Below, in pieces: positions 56,853-64,000 of a stretch of 64,000 nt of DNA (positions are counted from its first letter, which is position 1; each line of letters opens with the position of its first letter). Source of the DNA: Pseudovibrio brasiliensis (GTDB lineage: Bacteria > Pseudomonadota > Alphaproteobacteria > Rhizobiales > Stappiaceae); the NCBI RefSeq assembly GCF_018282095.1, contig NZ_CP074126.1, forward strand, positions 310,001 to 374,000, given 5' to 3'. The position numbers and the translations under genes were made by a program. The notes beneath the pieces are model-generated. The model did not search any database. It was not told the DNA's origin and saw only the letters and a list, made by a program, of their open reading frames with translations.

Positions 56853-57019
56853 AGCAGCACAGCCTTTTCAAAAATGTGAGGTCACACAGAAAGAGTTAGG
56901 TGTAGTTCAGAGTGACTACAGCGGCAAGGTTGCATTCACGGCAGATGCTCACATCATATCCACGTTTTGCGCGCTGTTTTTGCCTCCCTGACAGAGTTGT
57001 GATTGAGGTGTCAGGGTCG

Positions 57020-57037
57020 CTGTGATGAACAGAACAG
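57020..57037 (+). promoter_or_regulatory. Upstream element shared by the two orphan genes (copy 2)
   Basis: CTGTGATGAACAGAACAG lies 68 bases before the 57106 start and matches 52076-52093 at 15 of 18 positions. Confidence 0.35.
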
Positions 57038-57105
57038 GAGTGCTTCTGACGGAGCGTTAGCCTGATCCCATTGCAAACAGAGACCAGCAGAATGGGATGA
57101 GCACT

Positions 57106-57894
57106 ATGACTTCAGTAAGCTTGAGTAACTTCCAGACCATCGCGACCAATACAGCCTCCTCTCAAAAGCTGACAGTCGAAGGCGGAGACATACACCCTCG
57201 TCTGGCAAGCACGTCAGTTAAGGGGCGGTTTGTGTCCTGGCTTGCTCTGCAGGGCAACCTGGATTCTCAAAAAGCAGCAGATCAGGGAGCGTTCCGGACT
57301 GCCCTTCAGGACAAGTATGGCGCAACCCTTGGAACACAAGCCTACGAAAAGGCCTGCAACGCCTGCGGTTTCACAGCTGGCCAAAACCACAGCCTGACAT
57401 CAAGGCAGGTCATAACCGGTGTTCACTACGCAGATGAAAAGCTGAACAGCGATCCACTCGCCGCGTTAATTTCCGAGCATGAAGTGACAGCCGCAAAATA
57501 TGCAGCGTCCAGTTCTAACGGCACTGGGCTGGATGAGGAAACAGCAGCGTTTGTTGCAAAAGTCGACGCAAAAGCAGCAGTACCAGAAAACCATGACATA
57601 GCGTCTGTGCTTCCGGCAAACTTGCTGGAGGGTAACTTCTCTGTCCCTGACAATGAGATCAGGCAGGCAGCCGTGGATACCCTTGATGTGATCACGCAGT
57701 TTATTTCAGAAAAGTACACCCCTGAAATTGCAGAGACCGTGGAAGGCCGAATTGTAGAAGCAGGATTGTTTGATGAGCTCCTTGCTGAACAGGTTGATCC
57801 AAACAACAGCGTTGAACTGCGCGAGACCATCAGCATCTTCATTGATGCAATCTGGGAAGAAGCAAAGAAAGTCCACATCGAGACGCTCCTGTAA
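57106..57894 (+). CDS. Orphan protein, paralogue 2 (effector-like)
   Basis: 262 residues, paralogue of the 52171 protein. Shared blocks are GRFVSWLALQ, DQGAFRTALQDKYGATLG, AYEKACNACG and HSLTSRQVITGV; near the C terminus FISEKYTPEIAET mirrors the first protein. The start is set at 57106 because from here the two proteins align from residue 1, and GGGA lies eight bases upstream; an ATG at 57097 has no ribosome-binding site. No signal peptide. Function unknown. Confidence 0.75.
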   Translation: MTSVSLSNFQTIATNTASSQKLTVEGGDIHPRLASTSVKGRFVSWLALQGNLDSQKAADQGAFRTALQDKYGATLGTQAYEKACNACGFTAGQNHSLTSRQVITGVHYADEKLNSDPLAALISEHEVTAAKYAASSSNGTGLDEETAAFVAKVDAKAAVPENHDIASVLPANLLEGNFSVPDNEIRQAAVDTLDVITQFISEKYTPEIAETVEGRIVEAGLFDELLAEQVDPNNSVELRETISIFIDAIWEEAKKVHIETLL

Positions 57895-57965
57895 TTGATC
57901 AGGAGACGCGCCGAACCTTAGTCGTCGGCCATTGCTCAGCCCCCCAAGCCCACAACGCAAAAAAG

Positions 57966-57992
57966 AAGCGCCTGCTAGGTGGGCAGGCGCTT
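57966..57992 (-). terminator. Intrinsic terminator downstream of the arginase gene
   Basis: AAGCGCCTGC (57966-57975) and GCAGGCGCTT (57983-57992), perfect ten-base stem. On the minus strand it is followed by CTTTTTTGCG, so it ends the arginase transcript. Confidence 0.88.
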
Positions 57993-58034
57993 ACAAACCC
58001 CGGGCAAGGGAAAGTTTAACGATGACCGCTGCTC

Positions 58035-58118
58035 TTACTCGGCAGCTTGTTTTACCTCGAGAAGACCAAAGAGATTGCGCAGATCAGCAATCATATAGGG
58101 AAACCTATCTTTTATCAT
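58035..58118 (-). CDS. Possible small protein after arginase
   Basis: 27 codons starting MIKDRFPYMIADLRNLFGLL, between the arginase stop (58129) and its terminator. No clear ribosome-binding site. It could be translated by coupling to arginase or be chance. Confidence 0.25.
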   Translation of the reverse strand: MIKDRFPYMIADLRNLFGLLEVKQAAE

Positions 58119-58128
58119 CTGACTGAGA

Positions 58129-59061
58129 TCAGGCGCGGTTTGGGTGGTCCAGCACCTGCTTGCCAAACAAGCTGCAAACCAGATCCGTCATCAAAGTCGC
58201 TGTCCGGCCACGCACATCCAGGAATGGGTTCAGCTCCACCAGATCAACAGAGGTGACCAGCTGACTGTCGCAAAGCATCTCCATAATCAGATGTGCTTCA
58301 CGGAAGGTCGCTCCGCCCGGAACAGTCGTGCCCACTGCTGGCGCAATGTCCGGGTCCAGAAAGTCCACATCAAAGCTCAGGTGCAGGCGACCATTGGCAG
58401 CCTTCACACGCTCCAGGAACTCAGTGATCGGCTTGACTACGCCGTTCTCATCGATCCGGCGCATGTCATAGGTTTCAATGCCGGTTTTCTGCAGGGCAGC
58501 CCGCTCTGCATTGTCGACGGACCGCAAACCCATCATGCAGATGTTCTCTGGCTTAATTGTTGTGTTCAGCTCCGGATAATACCCCTCAAAACCGGAGAGA
58601 CCACAAAAGTAAGCCGCGGGCGTGCCGTGCAGATTACCGCTGGTCGTTGTGCTGAGATTATGGAAATCAGGATGTGCATCCAGCCAGAGTACAAACTGCT
58701 CTTCATCAGCTTCTGCCGCCGCGCGGGCAATACCGCTGACAGTCCCAGCAGCCATGGAATGATCCCCGCCAAGGAAGATCGGGAGATGACCTTCACGAAC
58801 TTCCGCCAGAGCGACGTCATGGAGCTTCTCAGTCCAGCTGATTGTTTCACTCAAATGGTGGACAGCACTATTGGAATGAACCCGATCCCGACTTGCCTCT
58901 GGTAAAATGTTGCCCCGGTCTATAACGGAATAGCCCAGTGCTTCCAGGGAGACTTGCAGTCCGGCAGTTCGCAGAGCATCCGGGCCCATCAAGCAGCCCT
59001 GAATGTTGGTTCCTGTCTGTACAGGTGCCCCGACGAGCACAACGGTATTCTTCATTCCCAC
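58129..59061 (-). CDS. Arginase
   Basis: Manganese enzyme that hydrolyses arginine to ornithine and urea, 310 residues. Metal-site motifs: GGDHSMAAGT, DAHPDFHNLSTTTSGNLHG and SFDVDFLDPDIAP. All arginase-family metal ligands appear present. Divergent from an Lrp-type regulator 114 bases away, the usual arginase-regulator arrangement. Confidence 0.95.
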   Translation of the reverse strand: MGMKNTVVLVGAPVQTGTNIQGCLMGPDALRTAGLQVSLEALGYSVIDRGNILPEASRDRVHSNSAVHHLSETISWTEKLHDVALAEVREGHLPIFLGGDHSMAAGTVSGIARAAAEADEEQFVLWLDAHPDFHNLSTTTSGNLHGTPAAYFCGLSGFEGYYPELNTTIKPENICMMGLRSVDNAERAALQKTGIETYDMRRIDENGVVKPITEFLERVKAANGRLHLSFDVDFLDPDIAPAVGTTVPGGATFREAHLIMEMLCDSQLVTSVDLVELNPFLDVRGRTATLMTDLVCSLFGKQVLDHPNRA

Positions 59062-59175
59062 TTCCCGTTTAATTCCAATATGGAGTATTATCCTTGTGGA
59101 AGTGGCGGTAAAAAGCTGGCATTGTGATCAAAATGGTGGTCGCATTGACCGGAATGGTAAGTAAGGTTACGCACT

Positions 59176-59628
59176 TTGGATGATATAGATCAAAAAATCA
59201 TCGCGATACTACGTAGGAATGCGCGGGCGAGTGTTTCTGATCTAGCCCTTGAGTTGAAGATATCTCGCTCAACGGTGCGCGCGCGCATGGAGCGTTTGAA
59301 ATCAGTTGGTGATATCCTCGGCTACACAGTCGTGCTGCGCGGCGATGTCTTTGAGCAACCTGTTCGTGGCATAATGATGATCAAGATCGAGGGCAAAGGC
59401 ACTCAGCGCATTGTCGATCACCTCAATAAGATGACTGAGGTCTCAGCTCTGCACACCACAAACGGCAAGTGGGATCTGATCCTGGAGCTGGGCACAGACA
59501 CGCTGGTGCACTTCGATGATGTGCTGCGCCGCATCCGCCTGATCGACGGCATCTCCGCCAGTGAAACCAACCTCCTCCTCTCCACCAAACGCACCAGCGA
59601 AGCTCGCCGTAACGTTCTGCTGGATTAG
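59176..59628 (+). CDS. Lrp/AsnC family regulator
   Basis: 150 residues. N-terminal helix-turn-helix (LALELKISRSTVRARMERLK), then the ligand-binding RAM domain. The frame begins with a TTG; GTAAGG lies about nine bases upstream and no ATG in frame fits the DDIDQKIIAILR start. Divergent from arginase, so it probably activates arginase in response to arginine or ornithine. Confidence 0.92.
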   Translation: MDDIDQKIIAILRRNARASVSDLALELKISRSTVRARMERLKSVGDILGYTVVLRGDVFEQPVRGIMMIKIEGKGTQRIVDHLNKMTEVSALHTTNGKWDLILELGTDTLVHFDDVLRRIRLIDGISASETNLLLSTKRTSEARRNVLLD

Positions 59629-59643
59629 AGAGACAAAACGAAA

Positions 59644-59672
59644 CCACCAGTGCAACAGACGTGCACTGGTGG
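59644..59672. terminator. Terminator between the Lrp and oxidoreductase genes
   Basis: CCACCAGTGCA (59644-59654) and TGCACTGGTGG (59662-59672), perfect 11-base stem. On the minus strand TTTCGTTTTG follows. Confidence 0.85.
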
Positions 59673-59685
59673 CGACGCTTCTGCG

Positions 59686-60678
59686 TCAGGCTTCAGCATG
59701 GAAGCCGCTGATGACAACTTTGCCAACAGCTTCACCGGATTGCAGCCTGTCATGGGCTTTGGCGACGTCCAGCACGCTGAACTCCGTCTCATCCAGCAGC
59801 GGCGTGATTTTGCCCTCATCCACCAGCTTGGCAATCTGCTCCAAAATCTCGCTATGCGCACGGCGGTTCTTACCCGTCACCATTGGGATCAGCATCAGAA
59901 CACTGTGGAAGCTCAGGCCTTTCAGCGCCACCTGCAACACATCTGCAATCGGCAGGATTGTAGCAACCGCGCCGTTCATGCGAGCCGCTTCAAAGCTCTT
60001 TTGAATGTGCTCACCGGCGATGGTATCAAAAACCGCATCAAACCCTTCGCTGCCGGTGTGCTGAGCAACGTACTCTGCAACGGATGTCACCTCCGCATTC
60101 ACCACATGATCCGCACCTAGCTTCTCAGCGGCTGCAAGGTTCTTTGCAAGGGATGTCGTCGTCACGTCCGCTCCCAGCGCTTTTGCCAGCTGAACGGCGA
60201 TATGACCAACACCACCTGTCGCGCCATGCACCAACACCTTGTCATCGGCAGATACCTTCAGCTTCTGCACCAGCGCTTCCCAGGCTGTGATGGAAACCAG
60301 CGGAAGCGCTGCTGCCTGTCTCATGGTCAAAGAGTTGGGCTTGTGAGCCATCAGATCTGCATCAACCAGCATGTACTCACTCAAAGCGCCATTGATGCCA
60401 GCCACACCACCCGCGCAGCCATACACACGGTCACCAACGTTGAAGCGTGTAACGCCAATACCAACTTCCTCAACAATGCCAGCAGCATCGCCATGCAGAA
60501 CTTGAGGAAGGTTTTCCGACCACGGCGTTTCAGTGGACCGCAGCATCGTGTCCAGCGGGTTCACACTTGTCGCGCAAACTTTCACAACAACATGCCCGGC
60601 AGTGGCCCTTGGTTTTTCCAGTTCAGCCAGCTCAAACACATCGCTTGCGCCCAGACCGTTCAAAATCATCGCTTTCAT
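59686..60678 (-). CDS. Zinc-independent alcohol dehydrogenase/quinone oxidoreductase (MDR)
   Basis: 330 residues from the ATG at 60678 (GAGG upstream; frame opens at 60690). GroES-like N domain, then a Rossmann domain with VLVHGATGGVGHIAVQLAKA. The Cys zinc ligands of classical ADH are absent, which fits the quinone oxidoreductase branch. Divergent from the LysR gene at 60805, its probable regulator. Confidence 0.9.
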   Translation of the reverse strand: MKAMILNGLGASDVFELAELEKPRATAGHVVVKVCATSVNPLDTMLRSTETPWSENLPQVLHGDAAGIVEEVGIGVTRFNVGDRVYGCAGGVAGINGALSEYMLVDADLMAHKPNSLTMRQAAALPLVSITAWEALVQKLKVSADDKVLVHGATGGVGHIAVQLAKALGADVTTTSLAKNLAAAEKLGADHVVNAEVTSVAEYVAQHTGSEGFDAVFDTIAGEHIQKSFEAARMNGAVATILPIADVLQVALKGLSFHSVLMLIPMVTGKNRRAHSEILEQIAKLVDEGKITPLLDETEFSVLDVAKAHDRLQSGEAVGKVVISGFHAEA

Positions 60679-60804
60679 GAGAAGCCTCACTCGTTATGGG
60701 TAAGGCGACCCTATTTTTGCGGCTGATGCAGAACAATGCGGCTGTGAACAAATCATTTTTGCGTATAAAACAATAATGAGTGTCTGAAACAGGAGGAAGC
60801 CACC

Positions 60805-61695
60805 ATGATGAAGCGCATTGTCTACTTCAACGCTGTCATGGAGGAGCAAAGCATCACGGAAGCAAGCCGCCGCTTTGATTTGCAGCCGTCCTCTATTTCC
60901 CGCCAGATTGCCAGCCTGGAAGAAGAACTCGGCGTTCGTCTCCTCAACCGGAATACAAGAAAGGTCTCGCCCACTGAGGCAGGCCTGCGGTTTTACAGCT
61001 ACTCCCGGCAGATCCTCTCAGATCTCGATGAAGCCAAACGCGCAATCAGTGACTTGCAGCAGGAACCTCAAGGCACGCTTACCATAAGCTCCACTGTCGG
61101 CTTTGGTGAAACCGTTATCCTGCCGCTGGTGCCGGCCTTTATGGCGGAGTATCCGAAACTGAAGATTAAGGTTGAGTTGACCGAGCGGGTCGTGGACCTG
61201 ATTGAGGAAGGCGTTGACGTGGCAGTCCGCAGTGGAACTCTGGCAGATTCCTCTCTCATTGCCCGCCACCTTTTACCAAACAACTTCATCATCTGCGCCA
61301 GCCCAACCTATCTGAAACAGGCAGGTACGCCGGAAACTCCGCAGGACCTGACCCAGCATCGTGCGATCAAATACGGCTATGCAGGTTGGGCCAACTGGTT
61401 CCAAATCTCAGATAAAATTGAGAGGCTTACTTTAAGCGACACTCTGGAAACGAACAGCGTCAACGGGCAGAAGCAACTGATCTTGAACCATGGAGGGCTT
61501 GCCCTCATTCCACACTGGGCTATACGCCAGGAACTGGCGACAGGGGAGTTGGTTCAGGTGCTCCCAGACCTGACCTTCAGCCCCCACGGCCAGCAGACAT
61601 CCACCTACGCTATTTATCTGAAACGGGAACTCATCTCGCCCAAAATCAAAGTCTTCATGGACTACATCACCAAAAGCATCAGAACTGCGAGTTAA
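60805..61695 (+). CDS. LysR family transcriptional regulator
   Basis: 296 residues. Winged helix with SITEASRRFDLQPSSISRQI and LLNRNTRKVSPTEAG; CrgA-type effector domain. AGGAGGA precedes the start. It is divergent from the MDR oxidoreductase by 126 bases, a classic LysR-target arrangement. Confidence 0.93.
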   Translation: MMKRIVYFNAVMEEQSITEASRRFDLQPSSISRQIASLEEELGVRLLNRNTRKVSPTEAGLRFYSYSRQILSDLDEAKRAISDLQQEPQGTLTISSTVGFGETVILPLVPAFMAEYPKLKIKVELTERVVDLIEEGVDVAVRSGTLADSSLIARHLLPNNFIICASPTYLKQAGTPETPQDLTQHRAIKYGYAGWANWFQISDKIERLTLSDTLETNSVNGQKQLILNHGGLALIPHWAIRQELATGELVQVLPDLTFSPHGQQTSTYAIYLKRELISPKIKVFMDYITKSIRTAS

Positions 61696-61759
61696 CCCGC
61701 AATTGACAAGAGAACGATGTTCACTTAATTGGAGCCGCGATAACTTATCGAGGGGCCAA

Positions 61760-62263
61760 ATGGACTTCATTCACTACACCCTGCAATGGTGCAAGGGCGA
61801 GATTCTGGAAGCGTCGCTCTTCGGCACTGCAGGCTTGGTCATCTTGCTCTCCGGCATCGCTTTCGGCTGGTTTGGCTCTACACCAAGCGCCAAGGCGATG
61901 ATGATCCCGCTCATCGTGTTGGGCACCATTGGCTTCACAACAGGCATCTTTGGCGTGGTCAACAACACCCAGCGTATGACTACATTTGCGGAGCAATACG
62001 AGGCTGATCCCGCAGGCTTCATTGCAGAAGAAAAACAGCGTGTCGAAGGCTTCGAGAAGATCTTCCGCATCACTTATCCGCTTGCAGTTGCATTTGCTTT
62101 GGGCGGCTTAGCGCTCTTCTTCTTATTCAGCAACGCTCACCTTCAGGCAATCGGAATTGCGCTCATGATGCTCTCTGTGCAGGGTCTCATCATCGACATG
62201 TTCGCCGCCGAACGAGGAGAGATCTACTACAAGCACATCTTGGAAGCGCAGCAACCAGCCTGA
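61760..62263 (+). CDS. Hypothetical membrane protein
   Basis: 167 residues from ATG 61760 (GAGGGGCCAA upstream). Four membrane segments: about 20-40, 46-66, 107-125 and 128-148. A soluble loop (FAEQYEADPAGFIAEEKQRV) lies between the second and third. Not recognised. It follows the LysR gene after 64 bases. Confidence 0.7.
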   Translation: MDFIHYTLQWCKGEILEASLFGTAGLVILLSGIAFGWFGSTPSAKAMMIPLIVLGTIGFTTGIFGVVNNTQRMTTFAEQYEADPAGFIAEEKQRVEGFEKIFRITYPLAVAFALGGLALFFLFSNAHLQAIGIALMMLSVQGLIIDMFAAERGEIYYKHILEAQQPA

Positions 62264-62274
62264 TAAAAAAGAAA

Positions 62275-62314
62275 AAGAGCCCTGAGCGCGTCTTGGAGGA
62301 CGCTCAGGGCTCTT
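62275..62314 (-). terminator. Strong terminator between convergent genes
   Basis: AAGAGCCCTGAGCG (62275-62288) and CGCTCAGGGCTCTT (62301-62314), 14-base perfect stem. On the minus strand TTTCTTTTTT follows, so it ends the deoD transcript; it also lies 12 bases after the convergent membrane gene. Confidence 0.93.
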
Positions 62315-62352
62315 GAGTTTACAAATACCTTGGCTTGATGGGGGCGAGTGCC

Positions 62353-62595
62353 TTACGCTTCTGCTGGCGTAAGTGCTTGTTGTTGTTGCTTTCTCAATTT
62401 TGCCAAGTGGTAAATGTTGATGAACACGCACATGCCGTTGAGCAAAACAACCGGGTAAGCATCAACTGCAACACCATAGATGGTGAACAGGATACAACCG
62501 ATCATGTTGATCACACGAAGCCACAGGACGTTGCCCATCAGAAGGGAAGTCATCACGGTGATTGAGGCCAGATAGCCTACAAGTTCCATATTCAT
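62353..62595 (-). CDS. YgjV-like small inner-membrane protein
   Basis: 80 residues with three membrane segments (about 4-22, 25-43 and 45-64). GYLASITVMTSLLMGNVLWLR fits the YgjV group. It starts in a TAATG overlap with the deoD stop, so it is coupled to nucleoside phosphorylase. Function unknown. Confidence 0.75.
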   Translation of the reverse strand: MNMELVGYLASITVMTSLLMGNVLWLRVINMIGCILFTIYGVAVDAYPVVLLNGMCVFINIYHLAKLRKQQQQALTPAEA

Positions 62596-63323
62596 TATGC
62601 GTCAGCCATATCAGGTGTTGTTGCATAAGCAGTTTCCAGAGCGAGCTCCATCATCTGGTTGAAGCTGTTTTGGCGCTCTTCGGAAGAAGTCTCTTCTGCA
62701 GTGATCAGGTGATCAGAAACGGTCAGCACGCAAAGTGCTTTCACGCGGAACTCCGCAGCAATGGCAAACAGGGCCGCAGCTTCCATTTCAACTGCCAGAA
62801 CGCCCATTTTCTGCATGGCTGGTAGCAGAGCAGGATTGGAACCGTAGAACAGGTCACCAGAGAGAATGTTGCCGAAGCGCGGTGAGAGGTCGAGCTCTTT
62901 CGCAGCTTCAGAACAAGCCTTCAGCAGTTCAAAATCCGGAGCAGCAGCATAGTCATAGCCTGCAAAGCGATCACGGATCATTGCGGAGTTGGTGCTGGCG
63001 CTGGTCGCAACGATCAAATCGCGCAGTTTCAGCTCTTCATCAACACCACCGCAGCTGCCGACGCGGATGAGCTGCTTGACGCCGTAAAAGTTGATCAGCT
63101 CATGTGCATAGATCGAGATGGATGGCATACCCATACCATGCGCCATAACGGAAAGTGGTTTACCTTTGTATTCACCAGTAAAACCAAGCACGTTACGCAC
63201 GTTTGTAACTTCGCGTACATTTTCCAGATAGGTTTCTGCAATATACTTTGCGCGAAGCGGATCACCCGGCATGAGGACTGTTTCAGCAAAGTCTCCAGTC
63301 TGGGCGTTGATATGCGGTGTCAT
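62595..63323 (-). CDS. deoD: Purine-nucleoside phosphorylase DeoD
   Basis: Phosphorolysis of purine (deoxy)nucleosides, 242 residues against 239 in E. coli. Phosphate site [30 protein letters not shown] and [16 protein letters not shown] are family blocks. The start MTPHINAQ at 63323 is chosen over upstream codons. Divergent from the YeiL-like gene. Confidence 0.95.
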   Translation of the reverse strand: MTPHINAQTGDFAETVLMPGDPLRAKYIAETYLENVREVTNVRNVLGFTGEYKGKPLSVMAHGMGMPSISIYAHELINFYGVKQLIRVGSCGGVDEELKLRDLIVATSASTNSAMIRDRFAGYDYAAAPDFELLKACSEAAKELDLSPRFGNILSGDLFYGSNPALLPAMQKMGVLAVEMEAAALFAIAAEFRVKALCVLTVSDHLITAEETSSEERQNSFNQMMELALETAYATTPDMADA

Positions 63324-63382
63324 CAAGATTCTCCTATGCAGCTTGCAAGGAGAAAGGTAGAAATATCTCCGATTCAAAAACA

Positions 63383-63394
63383 GGACAATTGTCC
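63383..63394. promoter_or_regulatory. Perfect palindrome between deoD and the Crp/Fnr-type gene
   Basis: GGACAATTGTCC, a perfect 12-base palindrome in the 97-base divergent gap. A likely operator, perhaps for the YeiL-like protein itself. Confidence 0.5.
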
Positions 63395-63420
63395 GCATCT
63401 CTGAATTAAATAATGCAAAA

Positions 63421-64000
63421 ATGACAATTAAATCGCTCGCTGAAATTGGACACAAGGAAGTCTTGGAATGGATCAAATCTGGCCCGTTCCTTTTGCGCCA
63501 TATGGAGCCGGGAGAGTACCTCCTCCGGCAAGGCCAGACCCTTGAGCACCTCTATTGGATCGACGACGGATATTGCACGGTCAGCTACACCGCAGCCAAT
63601 GGGCGCCGCTTCAGTCATGGCCGCTTCAACATAGAAGATCGCCTCTACGGAGAGATTGAGTTCCTCACCGGCAAGCCGATCCAGTTTGATATTCGCTGTG
63701 ATGGTCCGGTGAGTGTTCGCGTGATCCCGATTGCTGAGCTGGAAGCATTACTGGTTCAGCACCCGCATGTGGGCATCTGGCTCAGCCAATGTCTGGCAGA
63801 CACCTATCAGGGCGTGATGGATCGGGTCACGTCGCATTTCATGTACCCGCTGGCCTACAACATTGCCAAAGATCTAATGCTCCGCGAGCTGGGCAACAAA
63901 CCACCAATCCAGTTTGAGCGTGTCTTCCGGGAGGCTGAACGCTTCGGTTGTTCCGAACGCGTCTACCGCCGCGCCGTCAGCCAACTGATCGAGCTGGGCC
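63421..64000 (+). CDS. Crp/Fnr family regulator, YeiL-like (cut by window end)
   Basis: 193 codons are visible and the gene continues past the window. A cyclic-nucleotide-type sensor domain (about 1-125: [28 protein letters not shown]) leads to a helix-turn-helix region ([18 protein letters not shown]). It resembles E. coli YeiL, which is linked to nucleoside metabolism genes, and here it faces deoD. No FNR-type Cys cluster is seen in the visible part. Confidence 0.85.
   Translation, partial: MTIKSLAEIGHKEVLEWIKSGPFLLRHMEPGEYLLRQGQTLEHLYWIDDGYCTVSYTAANGRRFSHGRFNIEDRLYGEIEFLTGKPIQFDIRCDGPVSVRVIPIAELEALLVQHPHVGIWLSQCLADTYQGVMDRVTSHFMYPLAYNIAKDLMLRELGNKPPIQFERVFREAERFGCSERVYRRAVSQLIELG

Overview
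The window looks like the chromosome of a marine alphaproteobacterium. The core gene order rplU-rpmA-(acetyltransferases)-obgE-proB-proA-nadD-rsfS-rlmH-envC-ctpA-DUF610 is typical of Hyphomicrobiales and related alphaproteobacteria. The intergenic palindromes, moderate GC content, membrane nitrate reductase and overall gene set suggest Pseudovibrio or a close Stappiaceae relative. The genus is inferred from gene order and style only; no search was run. No phage, insertion sequence, CRISPR array or rRNA operon was seen.

Layout. 1-11.3 kb (minus strand): envelope and housekeeping genes (DUF610, ctpA, EnvC-like activator, a glycosyltransferase, rlmH, rsfS, nadD, proA, proB, obgE), with REP-like palindromes in the gaps. 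11.5-21.6 kb: eleven RimJ/RimL-type GNAT acetyltransferases. Nine form one tight operon (15605-20767), a tenth lies just upstream and an eleventh beyond a plus-strand insert of cold-shock protein, TetR regulator, OsmC protein and CPBP protease. 21.7-22.9 kb: rpmA and rplU with a clear promoter and a long leader. 23-32 kb: a chemoreceptor, tRNA-Ser(CGA), a methyltransferase, a Gfo/Idh/MocA oxidoreductase, the purine-degradation operon allE-allA-NCS2 permease, and a LysR regulator. 32.3-42.8 kb: narK1-narK2-narGHJI-ppiC, a complete respiratory nitrate reduction locus. 42.9-50.6 kb: a second Gfo/Idh/MocA oxidoreductase, then a BMP-type nucleobase/nucleoside ABC transporter joined to cytosine deaminase. 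50.7-64 kb: mixed accessory genes, including two paralogous orphan proteins (52171 and 57106), a membrane-anchored nitroreductase, arginase with a divergent Lrp regulator, a quinone oxidoreductase with a divergent LysR, and deoD facing a YeiL-like Crp/Fnr regulator cut by the window end.

How the parts work together. The nar operon supplies nitrate uptake, reduction and enzyme assembly for anaerobic respiration. Several loci handle nitrogen and nucleobases: the ureidoglycine/ureidoglycolate steps with a purine permease, import plus deamination of cytosine, purine nucleoside phosphorolysis, and arginine hydrolysis.

The most unusual items are the tandem GNAT expansion between ribosomal protein genes and obgE (including an exact 563-bp head-to-tail duplication), the matched palindromic operators of the TetR-OsmC pair, and the orphan protein pair that aligns from residue 1 and shares an upstream sequence element.
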